A DNA stretch of 64,000 bases from Halothiobacillus diazotrophicus. Its GTDB lineage: Bacteria; Pseudomonadota; Gammaproteobacteria; Halothiobacillales; Halothiobacillaceae. This document shows positions 1 to 8,895 of this stretch, piece after piece. Under the pieces are notes generated by a model, which made no database searches, was not told where the DNA came from, and was given only the letters and a program-made list of their open reading frames with translations. The position numbers and the translations under genes are program-made. Where the stretch lies: the NCBI RefSeq assembly GCF_001663815.1, contig NZ_CP016027.1, positions 930,001 to 994,000 on the forward strand, in the 5' to 3' direction. Positions within the stretch are counted from its first letter, which is position 1. Every line of letters begins with the position of its first letter.

Positions 1-885
1 CTCGGAAAGCATGTCGGCATTGGCCATGCGGCAAGCCGCTTTCACGATATGCTGCAGATCGGTCGGCAACGCCTCGTAAGCCTTCTTGTTGATGATCGCT
101 TCCATGGTCGAACCGGGTTCCTGCCAGCCCGGGGCATAGTAGTACTTGGCGGCACGATAGAAGCCGAACGCGAGATCGTTGTACGGACCGACCCATTCGG
201 CGGCATCGATCGTGCCGTCGTTCAGCGCCTGGAACAGTTCGCCGCCGGGCGTGTTGACCACGGTGACGCCCAGACGACGCAGCACCTCGCCGCCGATGCC
301 CGGCATCCGCATTTTCAAGCCCTTGAAGTCCGCCAGCGTCTCGATGGGCTTGCGGAACCAGCCGCCCATCTGCACGCCGGTATTCCCGGCCGGCTGGGGA
401 ATCACGCCAAACGGCGCATAGGTCTCTTCCCAGAGCTTCAGGCCGTCGCCGTAATACAGCCAGCTGTTCATTTCATCGGCGGTCAGACCGAAGGGGATGG
501 AGGTAAAAAACGGCGCAGCGGGAATCTTGCCCTGCCAGTAGTAGGCACCGCCGTGCCCCATCTGGGCCGTACCGGCGCGAACGGCATCGAACACCTCCAG
601 CGCGGGCACGATCTCGCCGGCACCATAGACCTCGATCTTGAGCCGGCCGTTGGACAGTTCTTCCGCATAACGGGCGATGTTGTTCGCGCCGGTGCCCAGA
701 CCGGGAAAATTCTTCGGCCAGGTCGTGACCATCTTCCACTGGATGGTCTCTGCCGGCTTGGCCGCCGCAGCAGAGGCGGCAGGGGTCGAATCGCCGCTCT
801 GCTTGTTCTGATTGCAACCGGTCAGAGTCATGCCGGCGGCCAGTGCGCCGGCACTGCCGATGGTAAGAAATTCGCGACGCTTCAT
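1..885 (-). CDS. TRAP transporter solute-binding protein, DctP family (partial)
   Basis: Periplasmic substrate-binding subunit of a TRAP transporter; the reading frame runs off the left edge, so the C-terminus and the membrane subunits are not visible. The N-terminus has a twin-arginine motif (MKRREF) and then a lipobox-like LTGC, so it is probably exported by Tat and lipid-anchored. The body has family features: an early WPKNFPGLGTGANN stretch, then FKGLKMRMPG, and a NDGTIDAAEWVGPYND segment of the type that contacts the substrate. The ATG is preceded by AAGGA at good spacing. This subgroup often binds 2-oxo or aromatic acids, but the ligand cannot be told from sequence. The family call is firm. 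Confidence 0.88.
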   Translation of the reverse strand, partial: MKRREFLTIGSAGALAAGMTLTGCNQNKQSGDSTPAASAAAAKPAETIQWKMVTTWPKNFPGLGTGANNIARYAEELSNGRLKIEVYGAGEIVPALEVFDAVRAGTAQMGHGGAYYWQGKIPAAPFFTSIPFGLTADEMNSWLYYGDGLKLWEETYAPFGVIPQPAGNTGVQMGGWFRKPIETLADFKGLKMRMPGIGGEVLRRLGVTVVNTPGGELFQALNDGTIDAAEWVGPYNDLAFGFYRAAKYYYAPGWQEPGSTMEAIINKKAYEALPTDLQHIVKAACRMANADMLSE

Positions 886-952
886 GTGCTGAGTCCTTGT
901 TATTGATGAATTTATGAATAATTGAACGAAAATGGGGTGACGGCGACGACGA

Positions 953-3163
953 TCAGATCGCCGTCAGATTGGCATAGCTGAGAATCAGCCATTTGCTGCC
1001 TTCGATGCCGAAATTTACCAGCACGCGCGTGCTGGCTCCACTGCCCTCGTGGTCGATGATGGTTCCCTCGCCAAACTTGGCGTGACGCACGGCCTGACCG
1101 ATCGACCAGCCGCCCTCCTCCGTCGTCGTCGGTCGGGGCGGCAGACCGGACGGTGCCTGACGGGTCTGAAAGCTCTGGCTGGCACGCGGACGGATTTCAT
1201 GGATGAGATCCGGCGGCAGTTCGCCGAGAAATCGCGAGGGCACGGGAAACATCTGCCGGCCATGCAGGCGCCGGGACTCGGCCGAAGTCAACGTGAGGGT
1301 CTTCTGCGCGCGGGTGATGCCCACGTAACACAGCCGACGCTCCTCTTCGAGGCGTCCCGGCTCGTCGAGGGCCATCTGGTGGGGAAACAGCCCCTCCTCC
1401 ATGCCGACGAGAAAGACATGGGGGAATTCCAGCCCCTTGGCCGCATGCAGCGTCATCAACTTCACGCAATCCTCCCACTCGGCGCCCTGGGCATCGCCGG
1501 CATCCAGGCTCGTCTGGCTCAGGAAGGCATCGAGCTCGCTCATGCCCGCCGCCGTCTCGGGATCGAAATCGAAACTCCGGGCGGCGCTGACCAGTTCGTC
1601 CAGGTTCTCAAGGCGGGCCTCGCCCCGTTCGCGATCCCGATCCTTCTGCTGCAGGTCACGCAACCCGCTCGCCTCGATGACCCGCGCCACCCGGTCCGCC
1701 AGAGTCTCGTTCGCCGTCTCGACCGACAGGCCCTCGATCAATTGCATGAACTTGGTCAGCGATCCGGATGCCCGGGGGGCGAGTTGACCTTGGGCCACGG
1801 CGTACTGCGCCGCCTGCCACAGCGGTTCCTGTCGCGCCCGGGCAAGTTCGCGCAACTGCATGATCGTCTTGTCGCCCAGGCCGCGGGCGGGCGTGTTGAC
1901 CACCCGCTCGAAGGCGGCATCGTCCCCCCGGTTGGCCATCAGTCGCAGATACCCCAGAGCATCGCGGATCTCGGCCCGGTCGAAGAACCGCAGACCGCCA
2001 TAGATACGGTACGGCAGTCCGGCACGGATCAGGGCCTCTTCGAATACCCGCGACAAGGCGTTGGCCCGATAGAGAATGGCGCAGTCGCTGCGTGCCAGAC
2101 CATCGCGGACCAACTGCTCGATCTGGCGCGCGACGAAATCGGCCTCGTCCAGCTCGTTGAAGGCCAGGTAGTACTGGATCGGCGCCCCGCGCTCCCCCTC
2201 GGTCCAGAGGTTCTTGCCCAGCCGCCCCTGATTGCGCGCGATGATCGCATTGGCCGCATCGAGGATATGGCCTGTCGAGCGATAATTCTGCTCCAGCCGC
2301 ACCAGATGCGTGTTGGAAAAATCCCGCGAAAAATTCTGGATGTGCTCGATCCGTGCGCCCCGCCAACCGTAAATGGACTGGTCGTCGTCGCCCACGGCGA
2401 AAATGCCGTTCTCCGGCCCGATCAACAAACGCGCCCAGGCGTATTGCAGGCCGTTGGTATCCTGGAATTCGTCGATCAGTACCTGCTTGAAGCGGCGCTG
2501 GTAGTGCGCACGCAAGACATCGTGATCGCGCAGCAACTCGGTGGCCCTCAGCAGCAGCTCGGTGAAATCGACAAGTCCGCCGCGCTGACAGACGTCCTCG
2601 TAGGACCGATACAACTGGATGACCTGATCCCGCAATGGATCGCCACTCGCCTCCAGATGCTGGGACCGCAGCCCCTCCTCCTTCCAGCCGTTGATCAGCC
2701 CCGCCACCATTTTCGGCGGCCAACGCGTATCGTCCAGATTCGCCTCGCGCAACAATCGCTTGATCAGCCGCAGTTGATCGTCCGAATCGATGATCTGGAA
2801 GGTCTGCGGTAGCTTTGCCTCCTGGAAGTGCTGGCGCAGCAGGCGGTGAGACAGTCCGTGGAAGGTCCCGACCCACAGGCCGTTGACGCGCACGCCCGAG
2901 GCCGGATCGCCGGTCGGATTCAACAACGTGGACAGGCGGCTGCGCATCTCGCCGGCGGCCTTGTTGGTAAAAGTCACCGCCAGCAGGCTGTGCGGCGACA
3001 GCCCCTGCTCCTCGCACAACCAGGCCATGCGATGGGTGAGCACGCGCGTCTTGCCGGAACCGGCACCGGCCAAAATCAAGGTCGCCAGGGATGGACTGGT
3101 GACTGCTTCCCGTTGGGCGACGTTCAGGGGATCGAGAATTCTGTTAGCCATCATGGCCGACAT
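953..3163 (-). CDS. uvrD: DNA helicase II (UvrD/Rep superfamily 1A)
   Basis: ATP-dependent 3'-5' DNA helicase of nucleotide excision and mismatch repair. At 736 residues it is close to the ~720 usual for UvrD. Walker A is AGAGSGKT near residue 38, followed by TFTNKAAGEMRSR (motif Ia), DEFQDTN (Walker B, motif II), GDDDQSIYGWRGA (motif III), QNYRS (motif IV), TLHAAKGLEF (motif V) and VGITRAQ (motif VI). A UvrD-type Tudor-like tail (WSIGQAVRHAKFGEGTI) is present, which favours UvrD over Rep. The start is uncertain: the ATG chosen and two in-frame ATGs four and five codons later all lack a strong Shine-Dalgarno. Confidence 0.95.
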   Translation of the reverse strand: MSAMMANRILDPLNVAQREAVTSPSLATLILAGAGSGKTRVLTHRMAWLCEEQGLSPHSLLAVTFTNKAAGEMRSRLSTLLNPTGDPASGVRVNGLWVGTFHGLSHRLLRQHFQEAKLPQTFQIIDSDDQLRLIKRLLREANLDDTRWPPKMVAGLINGWKEEGLRSQHLEASGDPLRDQVIQLYRSYEDVCQRGGLVDFTELLLRATELLRDHDVLRAHYQRRFKQVLIDEFQDTNGLQYAWARLLIGPENGIFAVGDDDQSIYGWRGARIEHIQNFSRDFSNTHLVRLEQNYRSTGHILDAANAIIARNQGRLGKNLWTEGERGAPIQYYLAFNELDEADFVARQIEQLVRDGLARSDCAILYRANALSRVFEEALIRAGLPYRIYGGLRFFDRAEIRDALGYLRLMANRGDDAAFERVVNTPARGLGDKTIMQLRELARARQEPLWQAAQYAVAQGQLAPRASGSLTKFMQLIEGLSVETANETLADRVARVIEASGLRDLQQKDRDRERGEARLENLDELVSAARSFDFDPETAAGMSELDAFLSQTSLDAGDAQGAEWEDCVKLMTLHAAKGLEFPHVFLVGMEEGLFPHQMALDEPGRLEEERRLCYVGITRAQKTLTLTSAESRRLHGRQMFPVPSRFLGELPPDLIHEIRPRASQSFQTRQAPSGLPPRPTTTEEGGWSIGQAVRHAKFGEGTIIDHEGSGASTRVLVNFGIEGSKWLILSYANLTAI

Positions 3164-3237
3164 TGTACGGGCGAAACGTTCGATCGGCAGGCTCGGTTCA
3201 TGAAAAATTCCCCACAGGCCCTAAAAATCCCGGCATG

Positions 3238-3263
3238 AAAAAACCCGCCACGAAGGCGGGTTT
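3238..3263 (-). terminator. Rho-independent terminator after ccoN
   Basis: Read on the minus strand, AAACCCGCC, a five-base loop and GGCGGGTTT are followed by a run of six T. It lies 24 bp past the ccoN stop and separates that gene from uvrD. Confidence 0.88.
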
Positions 3264-3286
3264 CGCAGATCGCCGTCGGCGAAGGA

Positions 3287-4744
3287 TCAGGCGATGGCGC
3301 GATTCGGAATCAGCAACTCACGCGTGACTTCCTCCTGCTTCTCGGCCGTGATGGTGCGATACAGGTTGTACACCATCAGCACCGTACCGCTGAAGAAGAA
3401 AATGCCGCCCAGCAAACGCACGATATACGGGATATGCAGGAAGGCCACCGTTTCAACGAAGGTGTAGGCTAGGTTGCCGTACTGGTCGAAGGCACGCAGC
3501 ATCAAACCCTGCCCGATACCGGACACCCACATCGCAACGATGTACAACACGATGCCGATCGTTGCCAGCCAGAAATGGACGAACACGAGCTTGGTCGAGT
3601 ACAGCTTCGTGCCCCAGAGGCGCGGCACCATGTGGTAGAACGAGCCGAAGGTCACCATGGCCACCCAGCCCAGGGCCCCGGAATGCACGTGGCCGATGGT
3701 CCAGTCCGTGTAGTGGGACAGCGCATTCACGGATTCCAGTGCCAGCATCGGGCCTTCGAACGTGGCCATGCCATAGAAGGCCAGCGCCGTAATCAGGAAC
3801 AGGATGACCGGATCGGTCCGCAGTTTGTCCCAGGCCCCGGAGAGCGTCATGATGCCGTTGATCATCCCGCCCCAGGATGGCAGCAGCAACAGGATCGAGA
3901 AGGTCACCGACAGCGAGTTCACCCAGTCGGGCAACGCGGTCCATTCCAGATGGTGACCGCCGACCCACATGTACAGGAACGACAGCGCCCAGAAGTGCAC
4001 GATGGACAGACGGTACGAGTAGATCGGGCGCCCGGCCTGCTTGGGTACGAAGTAGTACATCATGCCGAGGAAGCCGACCGTCAGCACGAACCCGACGAGG
4101 TTGTGACCGTACCACCACTGGGTCATGGCATCCTGAACGCCGCTGAAGATCGAGTAGGACTGCCAAAAACTGTACGGAACCTGGATGTTGTTGAAGAAAT
4201 GCAGGATCGCGGTAGCCAGAATGAATGCCGAGAAGAACCAGTTGGCCACGTAAATGTGCGGTTGCGTGCGCTTGCGCAAGGTCATGAAGAAGATGAGCGC
4301 ATACATGACGAGTCCGATCATCATCAGGATGTTGTCCGCCAGCGGAAATTCCGCGTACTCGCGCGACTGGCTATGGCCCGCCATCACCGCCCAGGCGCCG
4401 ATCAGCACCACAGCTTGCCAGGCCCAGAACACCGTGTTCGACAGCACCTTGCCGCCCCACAAGCGGGTCTGACAGGTCCGCTGCACGATGTAAAACGAGG
4501 TGGCAATCAGCGCATTGCCCCCGAAACCCCAGATCACGAGATTGGTATGCACAGGACGCAATCGACCAAAAGTGATTTCGGGAATATCCAAGTTCATCAC
4601 CGGCCAGGCCAGTTCACTTGCAATATAGATCCCAGCGGCCATACCCGCGATTGCCCAGAGCATCGAGGCAATCGTGAACATCTTGATGATGTCGTAGTCG
4701 TAGATAGCACCGCTGGGCAGCGTCATGGATGATGATTGACTCAT
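3287..4744 (-). CDS. ccoN: cbb3-type cytochrome c oxidase subunit I (solitary CcoN)
   Basis: Catalytic heme-copper subunit of a cbb3-type oxygen reductase, an inner-membrane protein with about twelve helices. The low-spin heme ligand is His66 (RPVHTN). The CuB histidine lies in WWYGHNLVG, the His-His pair in the MWVGGHHLEWTALPDW segment, and the cross-linking Tyr sits six residues before that pair, as in known CcoN. Heme ligands follow in DWTIGHVHSGALGW. Canonical enzymes have PHHLHYTALPDW; here the segment reads GHHLEWTALPDW. CcoO, CcoP and CcoQ are absent and a terminator directly follows, so this is an orphan subunit. The ATG has GGGAGG nine bases upstream. Confidence 0.94.
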   Translation of the reverse strand: MSQSSSMTLPSGAIYDYDIIKMFTIASMLWAIAGMAAGIYIASELAWPVMNLDIPEITFGRLRPVHTNLVIWGFGGNALIATSFYIVQRTCQTRLWGGKVLSNTVFWAWQAVVLIGAWAVMAGHSQSREYAEFPLADNILMMIGLVMYALIFFMTLRKRTQPHIYVANWFFSAFILATAILHFFNNIQVPYSFWQSYSIFSGVQDAMTQWWYGHNLVGFVLTVGFLGMMYYFVPKQAGRPIYSYRLSIVHFWALSFLYMWVGGHHLEWTALPDWVNSLSVTFSILLLLPSWGGMINGIMTLSGAWDKLRTDPVILFLITALAFYGMATFEGPMLALESVNALSHYTDWTIGHVHSGALGWVAMVTFGSFYHMVPRLWGTKLYSTKLVFVHFWLATIGIVLYIVAMWVSGIGQGLMLRAFDQYGNLAYTFVETVAFLHIPYIVRLLGGIFFFSGTVLMVYNLYRTITAEKQEEVTRELLIPNRAIA

Positions 4745-5059
4745 CGTAATAAACCTCCCAGATCAAAAGAACACGGTCGACAGGCGAGATGTCAACCGCC
4801 CAAATCCCTCGGCATGACGCGTGATGGGGGCTCCCACACCGAAGGCGGCTTCCTGATAGCATTCCTTGATCGCGCCTCGGCATGCCGGGCGCCTGTAGAT
4901 TTATTTCTGGCTGCGATAAACAAGTGCATCGTGACGCCGACGGGCAAACCCGAGCGCAAACGATTAGCCTGAGCATTTATCAGCAAAGGATTATATTGAA
5001 GAGCGGACCGACCCAATAAAACATTTTTTTTATCCGCCGATCAGTTTTCGGCACATAAG
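4745..5059 (-). promoter_or_regulatory. Leader and probable promoter region of ccoN
   Basis: No gene is seen here. Read leftwards, a perfect TATAAT lies at 4990-4995 with only a weak -35 (TATTGG at 17 bp or TTGGGT at 15 bp). If used, it would give a 5' leader of about 240 nt. I looked for an FNR/ANR box (TTGAT-N4-ATCAA) and found only half sites. Confidence 0.35.
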
Positions 5060-5084
5060 AAAAAAGCCGCCCAACAGGCGGCCT
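5060..5084 (-). terminator. Rho-independent terminator after the 33-codon gene
   Basis: On the minus strand GCCGCC, a TGTTG loop and GGCGGC are followed by six T. It ends the short transcript of the small membrane-peptide gene and insulates it from ccoN. Confidence 0.85.
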
Positions 5085-5126
5085 TTCGGATATGCGACCT
5101 CGGGGACGAGCCCCGCGTACCCTCGA

Positions 5127-5228
5127 TCAACCGAAGGTGATGACACTCAGGAACGACAGCCACGAAAAGATAATCAGGCCGACGATGAAGGTCAGGGGAA
5201 AATTTTCAAAACTGAACATGGACTTCAT
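5127..5228 (-). CDS. Small single-pass membrane peptide, 33 residues
   Basis: A short gene with three independent supports. A strong Shine-Dalgarno (AGAGGTGA) lies eight bases before the ATG, the product is almost entirely one hydrophobic helix (core LTFIVGLIIFSWLSFL), and a clean terminator follows 43 bp after the stop. The N-terminus is MKSMFSFENFP and the C-terminus ends SVITFG. It is transcribed in the same direction as, and just upstream of, the solitary ccoN, so a small oxidase-associated subunit (in the manner of CcoM or CydX) is possible, but I recognise no family and this is only inferred from position. Confidence 0.6.
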   Translation of the reverse strand: MKSMFSFENFPLTFIVGLIIFSWLSFLSVITFG

Positions 5229-5518
5229 TATCTGGGTCACCTCTGCAAGTAAGTCTCGCCATCTTAATTCGGGGCAAAGGAAATGTCACGCACATGTCGT
5301 CCTGATGCGCCAAGCACAATCTGGCACGCGGGAATCTACATCTGTCTGAAATGAACAAGACCCCGTGAAGGCTTGGCAGTATACTTTCCTAAGGGATCTA
5401 TCCGGGAAACGCCATGGCGCTCAGGGCCGGGCTTCGCCACGCCATCACGGGGATCCAACGGACAGAAACGCCCGGGCAGAAACGCCGGGAAAACGCCAAG
5501 ATAAGGAAATACGACCGC

Positions 5519-7162
5519 ATGAATGCACTTCCCCTCGACACCGACTATCCACGGCAGGAGACCATCGCTCAGCAGATCAACTGGCAACTGGCGGCCGCCT
5601 CGCTCGAAGCGGTGCTGGCCGATCATAGCGTCCGACGGTCGACACGACTTGCCGACCTGATCGAACAGACGACCACGCTGCTGGAGGCGGCACGCCGCAA
5701 TCGACTGCCGCAACTGGCCAGCGTACTTGACCGGCTGATTCACGCCATCGAGCGGGAGCAAATCACCCCCTCGGAGGATTTCAGCCGCCTGATCCGCCTG
5801 ATCCGGCACATCGAGCGCATCATCCAGAACAGCACCATCCTCGACATTAACGGCAACAATCCGCTTGCCCTGATTCTCAGCGATACTGAGCCCTCCGAAA
5901 CATTACGCGATGCCTTGCACCGCGCCGGATACGCCACGCAAACAATTAACCCGAAAACGCAACCGGCCCTCCAAATCAGGACCCTCTGCGAAGAAGCGTC
6001 ACTCATGATCTTCGTGACAACGCAAAGCGAGTCCGCTCAGGAAATCATGGCGCCCGTCGCGCCGTTCGAGACCCTGATCAAATCCCGGACCACCCTGATG
6101 ATTGCCGCCAACGACTCCTTTGCCAGCCGTGCCGCCGCAGTGAAGACCGGCGTCACGCATTTTCTGACCGAACCGCTGGATGTATCGCGCCTGAACACCC
6201 TCCTGCAGTCGGCCCGCATGACGGATGAGGAAAACCGTCCGCTGCGCGTACTGATGGTGGATGACATGGCGACGGCAGGGGTCTATTGGGGCAAGCATTT
6301 CCAGCGCCACAACATCGTCTACCGCTTCGAAACCTCGCCGGAAAAGGCCTACCGCAGCGCGATCGAGATGGAGCCCGACATCATTCTGCTCGATCTCTAC
6401 ATGCCGGATATCGACGGGATCGATCTCGCACGCATTTTTCGGGAACATCCGCGCCTGCAGGACGTACCGATCCTGTTCATGTCCACCGAGGAAAACGACC
6501 GTCGTCGCATGGAAGCGAAAATCCAGGGCGGAGACGACTTCCTCAACAAGACGATTCCCATCGACGACCTGCTGAAGATGGTCCGCTACCGCGCCCTGAG
6601 ATACCGCCAGTCCAATGCGGAAAAACGGAGCGATTCCCTGACGGGCCTGCTCAACCACAATGCAATCAAGGATCTGATCGAAAGCGAACTGGACCGAGCC
6701 AACCGGCAGAACCTGACCCTGACGGTCGCCCTGATCGACATCGATCATTTCAAGAAGGTGAACGACACCCACGGGCACCAGATCGGCGACAACGTAATTC
6801 GCAAGCTGTCGAATCTGCTGAATACCCGACTGCGCCGTTACGACGGTGTCGGTCGTTACGGTGGGGAGGAATTTCTGGTCGCACTGCCCAATACGGACGA
6901 AACGACGGCAGCCCACCTGATCAACCGGCTGCGCATCCAATTTGGCCAAACGCCCTTCCAGGTCGACGGAAACAACCAGATGTACTGCACGTTCAGTGCC
7001 GGCATCGCCAGTTTCCCGCAGAATCTGGATCTGACCAGTCTCATCGACGAAGCGGATCGAAACCTCTATCTGGCGAAGACCAACGGCCGCAATCGGGTAG
7101 TCTGCGACCAGTTTGCGCGAACTCAGCCCAGAACCGGCGAAACCGGCATTCTGGGTCGCTAG
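5519..7162 (+). CDS. Response regulator diguanylate cyclase (REC-like, REC, GGDEF; PleD-like)
   Basis: Predicted cytoplasmic enzyme that makes c-di-GMP from two GTP under phosphorylation control. After a helical N-terminal ~110 residues comes a receiver-like domain without the acidic pocket, then a canonical receiver (VLMVDDMATAG; phospho-acceptor Asp near 291 in ILLDLYMPD; the conserved Lys in FLNKTIP), then a GGDEF domain with GGEEF near residue 448. RRYD five residues before GGEEF is an intact RxxD inhibitory site, so product feedback is expected. The order matches PleD. I prefer the ATG at 5519 (AAGGAAA upstream) to one 35 codons earlier. Its partner kinase is not in the window. Confidence 0.9.
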   Translation: MNALPLDTDYPRQETIAQQINWQLAAASLEAVLADHSVRRSTRLADLIEQTTTLLEAARRNRLPQLASVLDRLIHAIEREQITPSEDFSRLIRLIRHIERIIQNSTILDINGNNPLALILSDTEPSETLRDALHRAGYATQTINPKTQPALQIRTLCEEASLMIFVTTQSESAQEIMAPVAPFETLIKSRTTLMIAANDSFASRAAAVKTGVTHFLTEPLDVSRLNTLLQSARMTDEENRPLRVLMVDDMATAGVYWGKHFQRHNIVYRFETSPEKAYRSAIEMEPDIILLDLYMPDIDGIDLARIFREHPRLQDVPILFMSTEENDRRRMEAKIQGGDDFLNKTIPIDDLLKMVRYRALRYRQSNAEKRSDSLTGLLNHNAIKDLIESELDRANRQNLTLTVALIDIDHFKKVNDTHGHQIGDNVIRKLSNLLNTRLRRYDGVGRYGGEEFLVALPNTDETTAAHLINRLRIQFGQTPFQVDGNNQMYCTFSAGIASFPQNLDLTSLIDEADRNLYLAKTNGRNRVVCDQFARTQPRTGETGILGR

Positions 7163-7332
7163 ACCACCACCCTGATCCAGCGCAGCGGTTCGGACCAGCC
7201 GGCTCCATCAGCCCGAGGCTTGGCGCGTGACGGCTCATCTCGGCACGCGGCTGAAGGTTACTGAGGCAAGCAAACGGGAAACGGTCTACAATCGACCAAC
7301 AATCCCGTTCCAACTTATGAGGTATCCGACTC

Positions 7333-7677
7333 ATGGACGCACTTGAGCGCATCGACCAATTTGTCAAAACCAACCCGGTTCTGATTTTCATGAAAGGCAC
7401 ACCGCAATTTCCGAGCTGCGGCTTTTCCAGTCGTACTGCGGAAGCGCTCAAGGCGTGCAATGTGCCGTTTGGCTACGTGAACGTACTGGCCGATCCCGAG
7501 ATTTTCGAGAATCTGCCCCGCTACCGCGATTGGCCGACTTTCCCGCAGGTCTACGTGGACGGTGAACTGATCGGTGGCTGCGACATCACCCTGGAGTTGC
7601 TTGAGCGCGGCGAACTGCAACCGATGGTTGAGCAGGCCGTCCAGAAAAAAGCCGAAAACTCCGGTACGGCTTCCTGA
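7333..7677 (+). CDS. grxD: Monothiol glutaredoxin, Grx4/GrxD family
   Basis: Small cytoplasmic glutaredoxin that binds and delivers [2Fe-2S] clusters with glutathione, usually with BolA-type partners. The monothiol active site CGFS is at residues 29-32 within KGTPQFPSCGFS. The WPTFPQVYVDGELIGGCDI segment supplies the cis-Pro and glutathione-binding GG pair of the family. The length (114) is normal. It stands alone, downstream of the PleD-like gene and convergent with truD. The ATG follows TATGAGGT closely, which is a usable ribosome-binding site. Confidence 0.95.
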   Translation: MDALERIDQFVKTNPVLIFMKGTPQFPSCGFSSRTAEALKACNVPFGYVNVLADPEIFENLPRYRDWPTFPQVYVDGELIGGCDITLELLERGELQPMVEQAVQKKAENSGTAS

Positions 7678-7683
7678 GCCAAA

Positions 7684-7718
7684 GGCCGCCCCGAATCCGC
7701 ATAGCGGCGAGGGCGGCC
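7684..7718. terminator. Inverted repeat between convergent grxD and truD
   Basis: GGCCGCCC and GGGCGGCC flank an 19-base loop just after grxD. There is no proper T-run on either strand, so it may be a weak bidirectional terminator or only an RNA-stabilising hairpin. Confidence 0.35.
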
Positions 7719-7815
7719 TCCACGAAAACGCCCGAAACGCCCCGCCCCTTCCTACCCGCCACCAGCCTCAACGGTCAAATTGACGCACCCGGCGCGCCGG
7801 CAAGCACACGGATCG

Positions 7816-8895
7816 CTAGGCAGGCACCACCTGGACAAGCTCACGCAATACGGCCGTCGCATAACTGCCCGACGCCAGGGTAAAACTCAACCTTAGCGAA
7901 ACCTCCCCTTCGGAGCCCTCTTCGAACGAGGCAACCGGCTCCATGAGCGGTGCCATCAACGCGCGTCGGTCATGATCAACCCGCCAGGCGGACAGATGAT
8001 TCGACCAGATCGTCGTATCGCCCTCCGCGGAAAACTGACGAAGCACTTCGTCGGCAAGCGCCGTTTCCAGGGATCGAACCGCAGCTTCGGTTGGCACGGT
8101 ACCCGCCCCCCACAGGGGACCCGTCAATCGGATATCCCGCTGGTGGATGCGAGCCTGGGCATGATCGACCTCATCCGCCGTCACCAGGAATCGGCTGTTC
8201 GAACCGGCAAGCTGGGCGAGATCGCCCTCCTGCGCGGCGGCGACGGTATCCGCCTGAATCCGCCGGGACAGCACTTCGTTGAATATGAGCGCCCGTAGGG
8301 TGGATATCCCCCAATTGCGATCGGAACGCCCCACCCGCCCCGATTCGATCGTGGCGCCGAGTCTTGCCAACAAGTCGAGGTTCCGAGCGTCCGTGCCAAA
8401 CCGCTGTTCGGCGAAATAATTGGCGAAACCGGTCGTCGCCAACCGTTCTAGACGCGACGAAAAATCCGGGTCCTCGCCCGAAATCCCCCGAAGCGTGATC
8501 GTGAAGCGATTGCCCCGATGGATACCCCGTCGCAGTTTCTTGGGGTGTCGGGCCCAATCGAGCACGCGGACGCCTTCCGGCAATGCATCAAACCAATCCG
8601 GTTCGTTCGTCCCGAGGGGCAGACTGATCCATTGCCGTGTCACGGCATGCTTGTCCTTGAGCCCACAGAAGCCGATATCCCGTTCAGCGACCCGGGCAAG
8701 ACGCGAAATCCTGCCGATCATCTGGGGCGTGGTCGTGCCGATCTTCTCGATCCAGAAAAGGCCGTGACTTCCGGAGCCCTCGGGCGAGAACCCCAGCACC
8801 TCCTCCACGCAGAAATCGTCAGGCGTGGATTTCAACACGCCGCTCAGACGCGGTTCGGGCAAGCATCGCGCCAGATGGGACAACGGAGCGGTCAC
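7816..8895 (-). CDS. truD: tRNA pseudouridine(13) synthase TruD
   Basis: Converts U13 of tRNA(Glu) to pseudouridine. The signature GLKDKHAVTRQW places the catalytic Asp at residue 81, almost the same position as in E. coli (Asp80). NYFAEQRFGTDARNLDL is the second family motif. Its 359 residues match the family length. The start codon is GTG, overlapping the stop of the upstream pyrC by four bases (GTGA), so the two are probably translationally coupled. In many gammaproteobacteria truD sits in the ispF-surE region; pairing it with pyrC is a local arrangement. Confidence 0.95.
   Translation of the reverse strand: MTAPLSHLARCLPEPRLSGVLKSTPDDFCVEEVLGFSPEGSGSHGLFWIEKIGTTTPQMIGRISRLARVAERDIGFCGLKDKHAVTRQWISLPLGTNEPDWFDALPEGVRVLDWARHPKKLRRGIHRGNRFTITLRGISGEDPDFSSRLERLATTGFANYFAEQRFGTDARNLDLLARLGATIESGRVGRSDRNWGISTLRALIFNEVLSRRIQADTVAAAQEGDLAQLAGSNSRFLVTADEVDHAQARIHQRDIRLTGPLWGAGTVPTEAAVRSLETALADEVLRQFSAEGDTTIWSNHLSAWRVDHDRRALMAPLMEPVASFEEGSEGEVSLRLSFTLASGSYATAVLRELVQVVPA

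Noticed and set aside
1049-2812. 587-codon plus-strand frame opposite uvrD, and other long shadow frames (3575-4732, 21918-23255, 24583-25875, 10681-12060)
   Set aside because: They lie antisense to genes with clear conserved motifs; high GC gives long antisense frames and none has recognisable domains.
4960-5010. FNR/ANR box controlling ccoN
   Set aside because: CTGAGCATTTATCAG has the wrong spacing and mismatches in both half sites.
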